This document shows, piece by piece, positions 33,763 through 42,937 of a DNA stretch of 64,000 nt. Made by a program: the position numbers and the translations under genes. The notes below the pieces were generated by a model that worked only from the letters and a program-made list of their open reading frames with translations, was not told where the DNA came from and made no database searches. The DNA comes from an uncultured Pseudoflavonifractor sp. (lineage in GTDB: Bacteria > Bacillota > Clostridia > Oscillospirales > Oscillospiraceae). Position 1 is the stretch's first letter; each line of letters starts with the position of its first letter. The stretch is from NCBI GenBank assembly GCA_947425785.1, contig CANEAY010000011.1, positions 20,053-84,052 of the forward strand, read 5' to 3'.

Positions 33763-35016
33763 ATGGATATGACAGCGTTGGAAAAGCAGGGCCTGGCCGC
33801 CAAGAACGCGGAACGTGTGCTGGCTGTGGCGGGCCAGGAGCGGAAAGACACCGCCCTTCTGACAATAGCCGACGCCCTGATGGCCCGGCGGGAGGAGTGG
33901 CTCTCCGCCAATGCCGCCGACCTGGCCGCCGCCCGGGCGGGGGGAATGAAGGAGTCCATGCTGGATCGGCTGGCTCTGGATGAGGGGCGCATCGCCGCAA
34001 TCGCCGAGGGGGTGCGCCAAGTGGCTGCCCTTCCCGACCCGGTGGGGCAGGTGGTGAAGACTGCTACACGGCCCAATGGCCTGAAGCTGGAACAGCGGCG
34101 GGTGCCCCTGGGGGTCATCGGTATCATCTATGAGGCACGTCCCAACGTCACCGTGGACGCCGCCGCTCTCTGCCTGAAGGCGGGCAACGCCTGCATCCTG
34201 CGGGGCGGGAAGGAGGCCTTCCGCTCCAACCGGGCGGCGGTGGACATTCTGCGGGATGCTCTGGAGTCGGTGGGCCTGCCCCGGGACTGTGTGGCCCTGG
34301 TGGAGGACACCAGCCGGGAGAGCGCCAATGAGATGATGAATTTGACCCGGTACCTGGACGTGCTCATCCCCCGGGGCGGGGCAGGGCTCATCCGTTCGGT
34401 GGTACAAAACGCCCGGGTGCCCGTGATCCGCACCGGGGAAGGGGTGTGCCATATCTATGTCCACGCCAAGGCAGACCTTCCTATGGCGGCCCGCATCCTA
34501 TATAATGCCAAATGTTCCCGGCCCTCGGTGTGCAACGCCGCCGAGTGTGTGCTGGTGGATGAGGAAGTGGCGGCGGAATTTCTCCCCCTGGCCTGGGAAC
34601 AATTAAAGGAGAAAAATGTGGCCCTCCACGCCGACGCTGCGGCCAGAGCCATCCTTCCCTGGGCCGACCCCGCCGGGGAGGAGGACTGGGACAGGGAGTA
34701 CGGCGACTATCAGCTGGCGGTGAAGGTAGTCACCGGGTCGGAGGAGGCGGTGGATTTCATCGCCCGCCACGGCACAGGCCACTCCGAGGCCATCGTCACC
34801 GGGGATGCCGATGTGGCCCGGTGGTTCATGGATCGGGTGGACGCGGCGGCGGTCTATGTCAATGCCTCCACCCGGTTCACCGACGGCTTTGAGTTCGGCC
34901 TGGGAGCGGAGATCGGCATCTCCACCCAAAAGCTCCACGCCCGGGGGCCGATGGGGTTGGAGGAGCTGACGGGCACAAAATATCTCATTTACGGCGCCGG
35001 ACAAGTCAGAGAGTGA
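33763..35016 (+). CDS. proA: Glutamate-5-semialdehyde dehydrogenase
   Basis: About 418 residues of the aldehyde dehydrogenase superfamily. It reduces glutamyl-5-phosphate with NADPH, the second step of proline synthesis. Seen: RVPLGVIGIIYEARPNVTVDAA, LRGGKEAFRSN, VLIPRGGAGLIRSVV, the catalytic Cys in RPSVCNAAECVLV, and YVNASTRFTDGFEFGLGAEIGISTQKLHARGPMGLEELT. The ribosome binding site is poor; ATG 33763 is used, and ATG 33769 is a close alternative. proC is not in the window. Confidence 0.96.
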   Translation: MDMTALEKQGLAAKNAERVLAVAGQERKDTALLTIADALMARREEWLSANAADLAAARAGGMKESMLDRLALDEGRIAAIAEGVRQVAALPDPVGQVVKTATRPNGLKLEQRRVPLGVIGIIYEARPNVTVDAAALCLKAGNACILRGGKEAFRSNRAAVDILRDALESVGLPRDCVALVEDTSRESANEMMNLTRYLDVLIPRGGAGLIRSVVQNARVPVIRTGEGVCHIYVHAKADLPMAARILYNAKCSRPSVCNAAECVLVDEEVAAEFLPLAWEQLKEKNVALHADAAARAILPWADPAGEEDWDREYGDYQLAVKVVTGSEEAVDFIARHGTGHSEAIVTGDADVARWFMDRVDAAAVYVNASTRFTDGFEFGLGAEIGISTQKLHARGPMGLEELTGTKYLIYGAGQVRE

Positions 35017-35040
35017 ACTGGAAGAAAATTTTAACGGTTT

Positions 35041-35069
35041 TTGAATTTTTCTTTTACTTCCCCTATTGT
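35041..35069 (+). promoter_or_regulatory. Promoter of the SLH 5'-nucleotidase gene
   Basis: TTGAAT (35041), 17-base spacer, TATTGT (35064). It gives an 80-base leader. Confidence 0.55.
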
Positions 35070-35151
35070 ATTTTTGTCACCGTTTTGTTACAATTATGAC
35101 TGCGAAGAAATTTCAGCCCCAAAAAATACGAAGGAAAAGGTGGAATGTTCC

Positions 35152-37257
35152 ATGAAGTTCAAGAAACTCCTGTCCCTGGCTCTCTCCGCCGCCATGGTGC
35201 TGTCTCTGGCAGTGCCCGCCATGGCTGCTGACGAGGCCGCCGAGGTGACCGTCGAGCCCTACGTCGTCTCTGAAGACGTGAAGGACGGCATCGTCATCCT
35301 CCACTCCAACGACGTTCACGGCGCCATTGAGGGCTATGCCAAGATGGCCGCCCTGAAGGCCATGTTTGAGAAGGCCGGCGCTGACGTTATCGTTGTGGAC
35401 GCCGGCGACTACATCCAGGGCGACTCCAGCGTCAGCGTCAGCATGGGCGACACCGCCGTGGAACTGATGAACATGGCTGGTTATTCCCTTTCTGCCCTGG
35501 GCAACCACGAGTTCGACTACGGCTACGAGAACATGAAGGCCCTGGCCGAGAAGGCCGACTTCGAGATCCTGGCCGCCAACGTCCTCTTTGAGGGCAAGCC
35601 CGCTTTCGGCACCAACAAGGTGGTGGAGCTGGGCGGCAAGAAGATCGGTTTCTTCGGCATGGCTACTCCCGAGACCGCTACCAAGGCCCACCCCGCCAAG
35701 ATCAAGGGCGTGACCTTCGCCGGCGGCGAGGAGATGTACAAGGTGGCCGAGGAGCAGGTCAAGGAGCTGGAGGCCGCCAAGGTCGACTACGTCATCTGCC
35801 TGGGCCACCTGGGTATCGATGATGAGACTGCTGTCAACGCCAACCGCTCCGTCGACCTTCTGGAGAAGGTGGAGGGTATCGACGTGTTCGTCGACGGTCA
35901 CTCCCACTCCACCGAGGAGGCCATTGTTGAGAAGACCAACGCCGAGCGCAAGGTGGGCGAGACTGTTCTGACCTCCACCGGCACCAAGTTTGCCAACGTC
36001 GGTGTTGTTGTCATCGACAAGGACGGCAAGATCACCACCGACTGCGTGAACACCGAGGCCATCACCGTGGCCGAGGACGACAAGATCCTGGCCCGCGCTG
36101 AAGAGATCAAGGCCGAGATCGAGGCCGACTACGGCAAGGCTTTTGCCAAGAGCGAGGTAGAGCTCAACGGCGACAAGGCTCCCGGCAACCGCACCCAGGA
36201 GACCAACCTGGGCGATCTTATCACCGACGCCATGCTCTGGTACGCCACCAAGGAAGACCTGGGCGTGGCCGCTGAGAACGTTGTGGCTATCACCAACGGC
36301 GGCGGCATCCGTGCCGCCATCAAGGCCGGCGACATCAGCAAGAAGGACGTGAACACTGTCCTGCCCTTCGGCAACACCGTGGCCGTGGACTACGTCACCG
36401 GCGCCGTTCTGCTGGAGGTGCTGGAGGCTTCCACCTTCTGCACTCCCGCCGCTGTGGGCGGCTTCCCCCAGGTGGCCGGTATCGAGTTCACCGTCAACGT
36501 GGGCAAGGCCTTTGACGCCGGCGAGAACTACGAGGGCACCACTTACGCCGCTCCCAACTCCATCAACCGTGTGACCGTCAACTCCATCAACGGCAAGGAG
36601 CTTGACCTGGAGGCCACCTACGCTGTGGTCACCAACGACTTCCTGGCCGCCGGCGGCGACACCTACTACGCCCTGTCCGTCTCCGACCGCATCACCGACA
36701 CCGGCGCTCCCCTGGATGAAGTGTTGATGCAGTACATCACCGATGTGCTGGAGGGCACCGTGGGCGAGAAGTATGCCGAGCCCCAGGGCCGCATCACCAT
36801 CGTCAACCGGCCCGAGGGCCTGGTGGAGGACGCTTGGTGGTACGACGCCGCTGTCCGCACTCTGGATGCCTTTATCCTCAATGGCACCGACAAGGGCTTT
36901 GACCCCGACGCCACTGTGACCACTGCCACCGTTTACCAGATGCTCTACAACATGGAGGGCAAGCCTGCCGCCGGTGAGGGCGACAAGGTGGTGACCACCG
37001 TCGAGAAGGCCTGGTATGTGGACGCTGTCAACTGGGGCGCCAACAACGGCCTGTTTACCGAGGAGACCTTCGAGGATGACAGTGTCATCGACCGCGCCGG
37101 CATTAAGGCCATCATGGATGCCTACTGCGCCCTCAAGGAAGTGCCCAACGAGAACATCATGGTGGGCAATGAGAACGGCGATATGATGCTGGACAAGGAT
37201 CTTACCCGCGCCGAGTTCGCTCAGGTCGTCTGTAACCTGATGGACGCCGCTAACTGA
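35152..37257 (+). CDS. Cell-surface 5'-nucleotidase with C-terminal SLH repeats
   Basis: 701 residues. Signal peptide 1-26 (cleavage AMA-ADE). Residues ~48-290 are the metallophosphoesterase part of the UshA/5'-nucleotidase family: HSNDVHG (51-57), DAGD (83-86), GNHEFDYG (117-124), GHLG (~218) and DGHSH (248-252). Residues ~350-545 are the substrate-binding 5_nucleotid_C domain (NLGDLITDAMLWY, ITNGGGIRA, FGNT, TNDFLAAGGD). Residues ~590-701 hold SLH-type repeats that bind the cell-wall polymer. It would dephosphorylate extracellular nucleotides to nucleosides. ATG 35152 is chosen because the signal peptide starts there and AAGGTGG lies upstream. Confidence 0.94.
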   Translation: MKFKKLLSLALSAAMVLSLAVPAMAADEAAEVTVEPYVVSEDVKDGIVILHSNDVHGAIEGYAKMAALKAMFEKAGADVIVVDAGDYIQGDSSVSVSMGDTAVELMNMAGYSLSALGNHEFDYGYENMKALAEKADFEILAANVLFEGKPAFGTNKVVELGGKKIGFFGMATPETATKAHPAKIKGVTFAGGEEMYKVAEEQVKELEAAKVDYVICLGHLGIDDETAVNANRSVDLLEKVEGIDVFVDGHSHSTEEAIVEKTNAERKVGETVLTSTGTKFANVGVVVIDKDGKITTDCVNTEAITVAEDDKILARAEEIKAEIEADYGKAFAKSEVELNGDKAPGNRTQETNLGDLITDAMLWYATKEDLGVAAENVVAITNGGGIRAAIKAGDISKKDVNTVLPFGNTVAVDYVTGAVLLEVLEASTFCTPAAVGGFPQVAGIEFTVNVGKAFDAGENYEGTTYAAPNSINRVTVNSINGKELDLEATYAVVTNDFLAAGGDTYYALSVSDRITDTGAPLDEVLMQYITDVLEGTVGEKYAEPQGRITIVNRPEGLVEDAWWYDAAVRTLDAFILNGTDKGFDPDATVTTATVYQMLYNMEGKPAAGEGDKVVTTVEKAWYVDAVNWGANNGLFTEETFEDDSVIDRAGIKAIMDAYCALKEVPNENIMVGNENGDMMLDKDLTRAEFAQVVCNLMDAAN

Positions 37258-37268
37258 TCTGGAATAAA

Positions 37269-37306
37269 AAGAAAGGCTTCGGACATTCCGAAGCCTTTCT
37301 TTTTTC
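37269..37306 (+). terminator. Terminator of the 5'-nucleotidase gene
   Basis: 14-bp stem AAGAAAGGCTTCGG with CCGAAGCCTTTCTT, five-base loop, then TTTTCC. Confidence 0.85.
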
Positions 37307-37397
37307 CGTAAAGAACCATTGTCTTTTGGACGAAGAACTGGTATTATAATAATGCTTTTTGCCCCACAAAAGATGAATAAAGAAAGGTGAATCGTAC

Positions 37398-39884
37398 ATG
37401 AATTGGAAGAAGCTCACATCCCTTGTCCTTTCCGCCGCGCTGGCGGCTTCCCTGGCCGCCCCGGCCATGGCCGCCGACCTGCCTGAGGGCTGGACTCCTG
37501 CCGACGGCGCCCGCACTGCCGCCGAGCCCTGGTACGCCGAGGCCCAGGCCTATGTGACCGAGCAGGGCTATATGTCCACTGTGGACGGCACCAACTTTGC
37601 CGCCGAGAACACCATCACTCGTGCCACCGTGTTCCAGACCCTTTGGAACATGGAGGGCAATCCGAGGATGGCTGACGCCGCCTCCTTTACCGATGTGGCC
37701 GAGGACGCCTGGTACGCCGGCGCCGCCGCCTGGGCCGAGGCCGTGGGCCTCACCGAGGGCGACTCCGGCAAGTTCGAGGGCGACCGTGAGATCACCCGTG
37801 CCGAGGTGGCCGCCATCTTCTCCCGCTATGCCGCTCTGGACGGCTGGCTGGTAGATGTCTCCACCAGCCCCGCTCTTACCGCCCCTGACTACGACACCGT
37901 GCCCGACTGGGCCGCCACCGAGGTGGCCGAGTGCTACAAGCTGGGTCTGATGAAGGGCAACGAGTACGGTGAGATCAACCCCACTGACCTGATGACCCGG
38001 GCCGAGCTGGCCACCATGCTCAAGAGCTATGACGAGCTGGTGCCCATCTACCTGACCCGCGATGTGGAGATCGAGGTGCCCGAGACCGACGGTATCCCCG
38101 CCCACACCATCCCCGGTGTGCTCACCCTGCCCGGCGCCCACGAGGGGGAGACCTTCCCCGCCGTGGTCATGCTTCACGGCACCGGCTCCAACAAGGATGA
38201 GGCCGGCAACGGTTACCTCACCGCCGCCCCCAGCCTGGCTATGAACGGCATCGCCTCCCTGCGTATCGACTTCATGGGCAGCGGCGACTCCGAGGCCGAT
38301 TACGCCGATTACAACTATTCTTCCGCCAACATCGACGCCAAGGCCGCCGCTGACTTCCTGGCCGAGGAGGCCACCGTGGACGGCGACAAGCTGGCCGTCA
38401 TGGGCTGGAGCCAGGGCGGTACCAACGCCCTGCTGGCCGCCGCGGCCTATCCCGAGACCTTTAAGGCCGCCGTCACCTGGTCTGGCGCGCTGGATCTGTC
38501 CACTCTGTTTGAGGACTTTGACAAGGCCTATGCCACTGCCAAGAAGGACGGCAGCATCGAGCTGGCCTTTGACTGGCGGGACTCCCTCATGGTGGGTGAG
38601 CGCTGGTTCAAGGAGGTCAAGGGCACCGATGTGCTCAAGACCATCAAGGGCCTGGAGACCCCTGTGCTGGCCATCAACGGCGACAAGGACGACGTTGTCC
38701 TGCCCGAGAACGCCGACAAGATCGTGGAGGCTGTGAAGAACGGCCGGGTCTGTCTGGTGGAGGGCGCCGACCACACCTACAACGTCTTCGCCGAGGAGAA
38801 TTTTGAGACCATCTACAAGGTGGCCGACATCACCGCCGGCTTCCTGGAGGAGACCCTGAACGGCTACGTCTCCGGCACCGTTTCCGCTGTCAGCAAGTAC
38901 GGCAACGTGGGCACCGACATCTATGCCGACGTCTTTGTGGGCGCCGGTTACACTGTGGGCGATATGCTCACCGTCACCGTGGGCGAGAACGCTGTGGACG
39001 CCCCCTTCGGCACCGGCTACTCCAACGTGGATACCGGCAATGTGATCGTTCTCACCGATACCTCCAACGACACCATTGCCGCCGCCGTCAACATGGGCAA
39101 CTTCTCCCAGACCTACAACGCCCCCGTGGGCGCCGCCATCCGCTTCCAGATGAAGGAGAAGGAGGGCTACCTGGAGGAGTACACCATCCGCAACATCGAC
39201 TCCCTGCGCACCAACGACATTGCGGACTATGGCGACGACGAGGCCGTCTTTGCCAACTTCCGGGCCGTCACTCTGGGCGATATCGCCGAGGGCAAGCTCT
39301 ACCGTGCCTCCAGCCCCGTGAACCCGGAGCTGGGCCGCAACACCTATGTGGACAAGCTCATCAAGGAGGCCGGGGTGAAGACCATCATCGACCTGGCTGA
39401 CTCCGAGGAGGAGTATGCCGCTTACGAGGGCGTGGCCGATTCCTATGCCGCCGCCATCAACACCGTGAAGCTGGATATGGGTGTGGACTTTGCCGCCGAG
39501 GACTTCACCACCAAGCTGAAGACCGGCTTGGAGTACATGCTCTCCAACGAGGGCCCCTATCTGGTGCACTGCAACGAGGGTAAGGATCGGGCCGGCTTTG
39601 TCACCATGCTGCTGGAGTGCCTCATGGGCGGCAAGCTGGACGAGATCGTGGATGATTATATGCTCTCCTATGAGAACTACTACCACGTGGAGCACGATTC
39701 CGACCGCTGGAACCGCATTGCCCAGAGCAACGTGATCACCAACCTGCTGAAGCTTACCGGGGCCGAGGACGAGAAGGCTCTGGCCGAGGCCGACCTGGTC
39801 AAGGCCGCCGAGACCTACCTCACCGAGACTGTGGGCCTCACCGCAGAGCAGGTGGAGGGCCTGAAGGCTGCCCTGTCCGCCTAA
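37398..39884 (+). CDS. SLH-anchored fusion of an alpha/beta-hydrolase and a tyrosine-phosphatase-type domain
   Basis: 828 residues. Signal peptide 1-26, then about three SLH repeats to ~215 (first one ADLPEGWTPADGARTAAEPWY). Residues ~225-480 form an alpha/beta-hydrolase: MLHGTGSNKDEAGN oxyanion region, nucleophile Ser338 in GWSQGG, NGDKDDVVLPE and the His of GADHTYN. Residues ~490-600 are beta-rich (SKYGNVGTDIY, GYSNVDTGN) and resemble the C-terminal barrel of SAM hydroxide adenosyltransferases. Residues ~615-770 match Y_phosphatase3: KLYRASSPVNPELGR, then the P-loop VHCNEGKDRAG with Cys725 and Arg731. The joint presence of an esterase and a phosphatase on one wall-bound chain is unusual. 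Substrates unknown. Confidence 0.85.
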   Translation: MNWKKLTSLVLSAALAASLAAPAMAADLPEGWTPADGARTAAEPWYAEAQAYVTEQGYMSTVDGTNFAAENTITRATVFQTLWNMEGNPRMADAASFTDVAEDAWYAGAAAWAEAVGLTEGDSGKFEGDREITRAEVAAIFSRYAALDGWLVDVSTSPALTAPDYDTVPDWAATEVAECYKLGLMKGNEYGEINPTDLMTRAELATMLKSYDELVPIYLTRDVEIEVPETDGIPAHTIPGVLTLPGAHEGETFPAVVMLHGTGSNKDEAGNGYLTAAPSLAMNGIASLRIDFMGSGDSEADYADYNYSSANIDAKAAADFLAEEATVDGDKLAVMGWSQGGTNALLAAAAYPETFKAAVTWSGALDLSTLFEDFDKAYATAKKDGSIELAFDWRDSLMVGERWFKEVKGTDVLKTIKGLETPVLAINGDKDDVVLPENADKIVEAVKNGRVCLVEGADHTYNVFAEENFETIYKVADITAGFLEETLNGYVSGTVSAVSKYGNVGTDIYADVFVGAGYTVGDMLTVTVGENAVDAPFGTGYSNVDTGNVIVLTDTSNDTIAAAVNMGNFSQTYNAPVGAAIRFQMKEKEGYLEEYTIRNIDSLRTNDIADYGDDEAVFANFRAVTLGDIAEGKLYRASSPVNPELGRNTYVDKLIKEAGVKTIIDLADSEEEYAAYEGVADSYAAAINTVKLDMGVDFAAEDFTTKLKTGLEYMLSNEGPYLVHCNEGKDRAGFVTMLLECLMGGKLDEIVDDYMLSYENYYHVEHDSDRWNRIAQSNVITNLLKLTGAEDEKALAEADLVKAAETYLTETVGLTAEQVEGLKAALSA

Positions 39885-39903
39885 GGGATTTCCCGGGAAA
39901 CAC

Positions 39904-39942
39904 AAAAAGGGGCCGCTCTCTTGAGGGAGCGGCCCCTTTTTC
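39904..39942. terminator. Bidirectional terminator between the SLH fusion gene and nadE
   Basis: AAAAAGGGGCCGCTCTC stem with its complement ending GGCCCCTTTTT, four-base loop; serves both converging genes. Confidence 0.85.
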
Positions 39943-39963
39943 ACGCTTTTTGAGAGAATTGGA

Positions 39964-41883
39964 TCAGTCCAGCCCTTCCAGTTCCTCCAACCATAGGTTG
40001 GCTACGGCATCGCTGGGCATACGCCAGTCCCCTCTGGGAGAGAGGGCCAGGGAGCCCACCTTGGGGCCGTCAGGGAGGCAGGAGCGTTTGAACTGCTGGG
40101 AAAAGAACCGGCGGTAGAAGCTCCGCAGCCACTTCAAAAGGGTGGAGCGGTCGTAAGTCCGGCCGAAGGCCTGTTCTGCCAGCCGAAGTATCTTTTTTGG
40201 GGGGAAAGCCCAGCGGATGACATAGTAGAGGAAGAAGTCGTGGAGCTCATAGGGGCCCACGATGTTCTCGGTCTTCTGGCTGATCTCCCCTGCCACAGCG
40301 GGGAGGAGCTCCGGGGACACAGGGGTGTCCAGAATGTCCTCCAGCACTTGGGAGAGGGCCCCGTCCTCCTGGGCCTTGTCCCCGGCCACGTAGGCCACCA
40401 GGTGCCGTACCAGGGTCTTGGGGATGCCGGCGTTGACGGCATACATGCTCATATGGTCGCCGTTGTAGGTACACCAGCCCAGGGCCAGTTCAGAGAGGTC
40501 GCCGGTACCGATGACCAGGCCCCCGGTCTGGTTGGCAATGTCCATGAGTACCTGGGTGCGCTCCCGGGCCTGGGCATTTTCGAAGGTTACATCGGTGTTT
40601 TCCATGGACTGTCCGATGTCGGCAAAGTGCTGTTTTACCGCCGCGGAGATATCCACCGTTTTCAGGGTGGCTCCCATCCGCTCGGAGAGCAGCTCCGCAT
40701 TGGAGCGGGTGCGGCGAGTAGTGCCGAAGCAGGGCATGGTGACGGCGATAATATCGCTGGTCGGGCGATCCAGCAGCTTCATGGCCACCCCGGTGATGAG
40801 GATGGCCAGGGTGGAATCAAGGCCGCCGGAAAGACCGATGACGGCGGTCTTGGCCCCGGTGTGCTCCAGCCGCTTCTTCAGGCCCAGAGCGGCGATCTTC
40901 AATACCTCCTCACACAGCTCGGCCTGCTCCGCCTCATCCTGGGGGAAGAAAGGGGAGGGGGAGACGCTGCGGGTGAGGGGGGTCTCCGCACATTCCAATG
41001 AGAAGGAATGCTGTGTGCTGTATTCGCTCTCTACGTAAGGGAAGGTGTTGCGCCGCCGCCGCTCATAGGAGAGCTTGTCCACGTCGATCTCGCTGATGGT
41101 GAGGCCGGTGGAGAATTTCCGCTGGGCCAGCAGGGCGCCGTCTTCCATCACGATGCTGTGACCGGCAAAGACCATATCGGTGGTGGACTCTCCCTCCCCA
41201 GCGCTGGCGTAGACATAGCCGCACACACACCGGGCGGATTGGTTGGCGACCAGATTCCGGCGGTAGAGGGATTTGCCTGCCGTCTCATCGGAGGCAGACA
41301 GGTTCAGGATAAGGGTGGCCCCGGCGGCGGCCAGACGGAAGCTGGGAGGTTCTATCGTCCACAGATCCTCGCAGATCTCCGCGCCGATGACCAGATTGGG
41401 CATGGTCTCGCAGAAGAAAAGGGAATCGGCATCCAGAGTGGTCTCCTGACCACATAGGGAGAGGAAGGGTTCGGAGACTCCCCTCCCGGAGGTGAACCAC
41501 CGGCCCTCATAAAACTCGCCGTAGTTGGGGACATGGATCTTGGGAACCAGTCCCAAAATATTGCCCTGGTGTATTATTGCGGCACAATTATACAAATTGT
41601 TTTTATATTTTAACGGCAGACCCAGGGCGGTGACCATATCCAGGTTTTTGGTGGCTTCCAGGACGGTGGCCAAACCCTCCTCGGCCCCCTTCAAGAGGGT
41701 GTCCTGGAGAAAGAGGTCGCCGCAGGTGTAGCCCGTCAGGCACAGTTCGGGCAGGCACAAGACCCGCACACCCTGACGGTCGGCCTCCCGCATGAGGGTA
41801 AAGATCTGTTCCGCATTGTACCGGGGGTCGGCCACCCGAATTTTTGGCACGCCGGCCGCCACCTTGATAAATCCATCCTTCAT
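39964..41883 (-). CDS. nadE: NAD+ synthase, glutamine-dependent
   Basis: 639 residues. The N-terminal ~270-residue nitrilase-type glutaminase (Glu in CLPELCLTGYTCGD, Lys in GLVPKIHVPNYGEFYE, Cys in VIGAEICEDLW) releases ammonia. The C-terminal synthetase (P-loop VIGLSGGLDSTLA, QARERTQVLMDIANQ, GTGDLSELALGWCTYNGDHMSMY) amidates nicotinic acid adenine dinucleotide with ATP. Length fits the two-domain enzyme. ATG behind AAGGAGG. Its own promoter lies just upstream, and a NiaR-type repressor gene, a regulator of NAD synthesis, is the next gene on the same strand. Confidence 0.96.
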   Translation of the reverse strand: MKDGFIKVAAGVPKIRVADPRYNAEQIFTLMREADRQGVRVLCLPELCLTGYTCGDLFLQDTLLKGAEEGLATVLEATKNLDMVTALGLPLKYKNNLYNCAAIIHQGNILGLVPKIHVPNYGEFYEGRWFTSGRGVSEPFLSLCGQETTLDADSLFFCETMPNLVIGAEICEDLWTIEPPSFRLAAAGATLILNLSASDETAGKSLYRRNLVANQSARCVCGYVYASAGEGESTTDMVFAGHSIVMEDGALLAQRKFSTGLTISEIDVDKLSYERRRRNTFPYVESEYSTQHSFSLECAETPLTRSVSPSPFFPQDEAEQAELCEEVLKIAALGLKKRLEHTGAKTAVIGLSGGLDSTLAILITGVAMKLLDRPTSDIIAVTMPCFGTTRRTRSNAELLSERMGATLKTVDISAAVKQHFADIGQSMENTDVTFENAQARERTQVLMDIANQTGGLVIGTGDLSELALGWCTYNGDHMSMYAVNAGIPKTLVRHLVAYVAGDKAQEDGALSQVLEDILDTPVSPELLPAVAGEISQKTENIVGPYELHDFFLYYVIRWAFPPKKILRLAEQAFGRTYDRSTLLKWLRSFYRRFFSQQFKRSCLPDGPKVGSLALSPRGDWRMPSDAVANLWLEELEGLD

Positions 41884-41912
41884 GGAGAGACCTCCTTGAG
41901 TAATGTGGTTTT

Positions 41913-41941
41913 ATTTTACCCCTTCTCCCGAAAAAAGACAA
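41913..41941 (-). promoter_or_regulatory. Promoter of nadE
   Basis: On the minus strand: TTGTCT (41936-41941), 17-base spacer, TAAAAT (41913-41918). Confidence 0.65.
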
Positions 41942-41975
41942 GAGGATGTCTGTTTTTGGTTCGGAGGGACGGATA

Positions 41976-42010
41976 GAGTGAAAGGAAACCGTCAGGGTTT
42001 CCTTTCACTC
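41976..42010. repeat. Perfect 15-bp hairpin in the nadE-niaR gap
   Basis: GAGTGAAAGGAAACC (41976-41990) pairs with 41996-42010 across GTCAG. Part of a 379-base gene-free stretch (41884-42262) that otherwise holds the nadE promoter and the longer hairpin at 42022. No T run. Confidence 0.6.
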
Positions 42011-42021
42011 ATTTAAGGCAT

Positions 42022-42078
42022 AAACACACACCCAAAAAGTCCCTGACCAAAGGTCAGGGACTTTTTGGGTGTGTGTTT
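42022..42078. repeat. 27-bp perfect inverted repeat with three-base loop
   Basis: Arms 42022-42048 and 42052-42078 match without a mismatch. The core (AAAAAGTCCCTGACC with GGTCAGGGACTTTTT) looks like an ordinary bidirectional terminator, but the arms are extended by an ACACACCC/GGGTGTGT block. It lies 185 bases past the end of the niaR-like gene. The remaining 184 bases to 42262 are AT-rich with no gene seen. Confidence 0.75.
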
Positions 42079-42262
42079 TGTTGCAGAGAGATAGAGAGGG
42101 TAGGGAGGATGCGTAGTGTGTTCTGGCTTCTTCCTGTGTCCATATTGAAGATACCAAACAATTACGACGAAACTTTGACGGAAGTGTGAATAATTTGTAA
42201 ATTACCTGGTTTGATAGCAAAATACCTTACATTTTGTTTCTACTTTACATATTTCACATCGA

Positions 42263-42787
42263 TCATTTTTCTGCCTGCCAAAGGTATCCCAGAGCTTTTA
42301 GGGCGGCCTCGCCCCGATCCAGGGCCTTCTCCTCTGCGGCCCGGATGGTGTGAAGGTGGAGGCCGTCGGTGAGCTGTGACAGGGGCTGGGCGCCGCTCTG
42401 GGCGCTCTGGGCCAGGAACTGGCTCACATCGTACCGGGAACGCAGCTGGAGCTGGCCGGCAAGTTGACCGTAGATGGGGTGCTCCACGATCACATCCACC
42501 ACCTCACAGCCCACATCCACCAGAGCGTTGAGCTCTGCCTCCATTCCCGCTGCGTCATGGAGGCAGGCCAAGGTGCGCGTCAGGCCGGGGGCGCGGCCGG
42601 AGACGTAGCCCCGGGGGGTGGCGGTGACAGGGTGGCCTGCCGCCCGAAGAAGGGCTACATCCCCTACGATGATCTGGCGGCTTACCCCCAGTTCCTTAGC
42701 CAAAGCGGTGGCGCTCACAGGGCTTTCGGCAGTGTGCAGGGCCTGCAGGATGGCTTTGCGCCGGGTCTGGGCGTCCATAGTCTCCAT
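42263..42787 (-). CDS. niaR: NiaR-type transcriptional repressor (HTH + 3H domain)
   Basis: 174 residues. N-terminal winged helix-turn-helix (RRKAILQALHTAESPVSATALAKELGVSRQIIVGDVALLRAAG) and the C-terminal 3H domain, named for three conserved His, here in LACLHDAAG, VIVEHPIYGQL and GLHLHTIRA. NiaR binds nicotinate and represses NAD-synthesis and niacin-uptake genes. The neighbouring nadE supports the role. ATG 42787 lies six bases after GGAGG; an in-frame start at 42805 overlaps that RBS. A TTTCCA-17-TATATT promoter is visible upstream. No operator was assigned. Confidence 0.9.
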   Translation of the reverse strand: METMDAQTRRKAILQALHTAESPVSATALAKELGVSRQIIVGDVALLRAAGHPVTATPRGYVSGRAPGLTRTLACLHDAAGMEAELNALVDVGCEVVDVIVEHPIYGQLAGQLQLRSRYDVSQFLAQSAQSGAQPLSQLTDGLHLHTIRAAEEKALDRGEAALKALGYLWQAEK

Positions 42788-42867
42788 CTTGTTCCTCCCA
42801 CGCATGATTTTTTCTTAGTATTATATAATATACCATAGTTTTTCCGGCGTGGAAAGGCTTCCGTGGG

Positions 42868-42917
42868 TTGATTTTTCCGGGCTGTAGTGTTAAAATGATT
42901 TGTAAATTTTTAACACT
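42868..42917 (+). promoter_or_regulatory. Promoter and operator of the DauR-like regulator
   Basis: TTGATT (42868), 17-base spacer, TAAAAT (42891). A perfect 10-bp inverted repeat AGTGTTAAAA-N12-TTTTAACACT (42886-42895, 42908-42917) covers the -10 and the start of transcription, a position for autorepression. Confidence 0.65.
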
Positions 42918-42937
42918 GGGAGAGGGAGGCGCCGGAA

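Noticed and set aside
37344..39944. 866-codon open frame opposite the SLH fusion gene.
   Set aside because: Shadow frame; no signal, RBS or domain, and it overlaps two terminators.
42112..42192. 26-codon frame in the nadE-niaR gap.
   Set aside because: The Shine-Dalgarno-like GGGAGG touches the ATG, too close for initiation, and no terminator follows.
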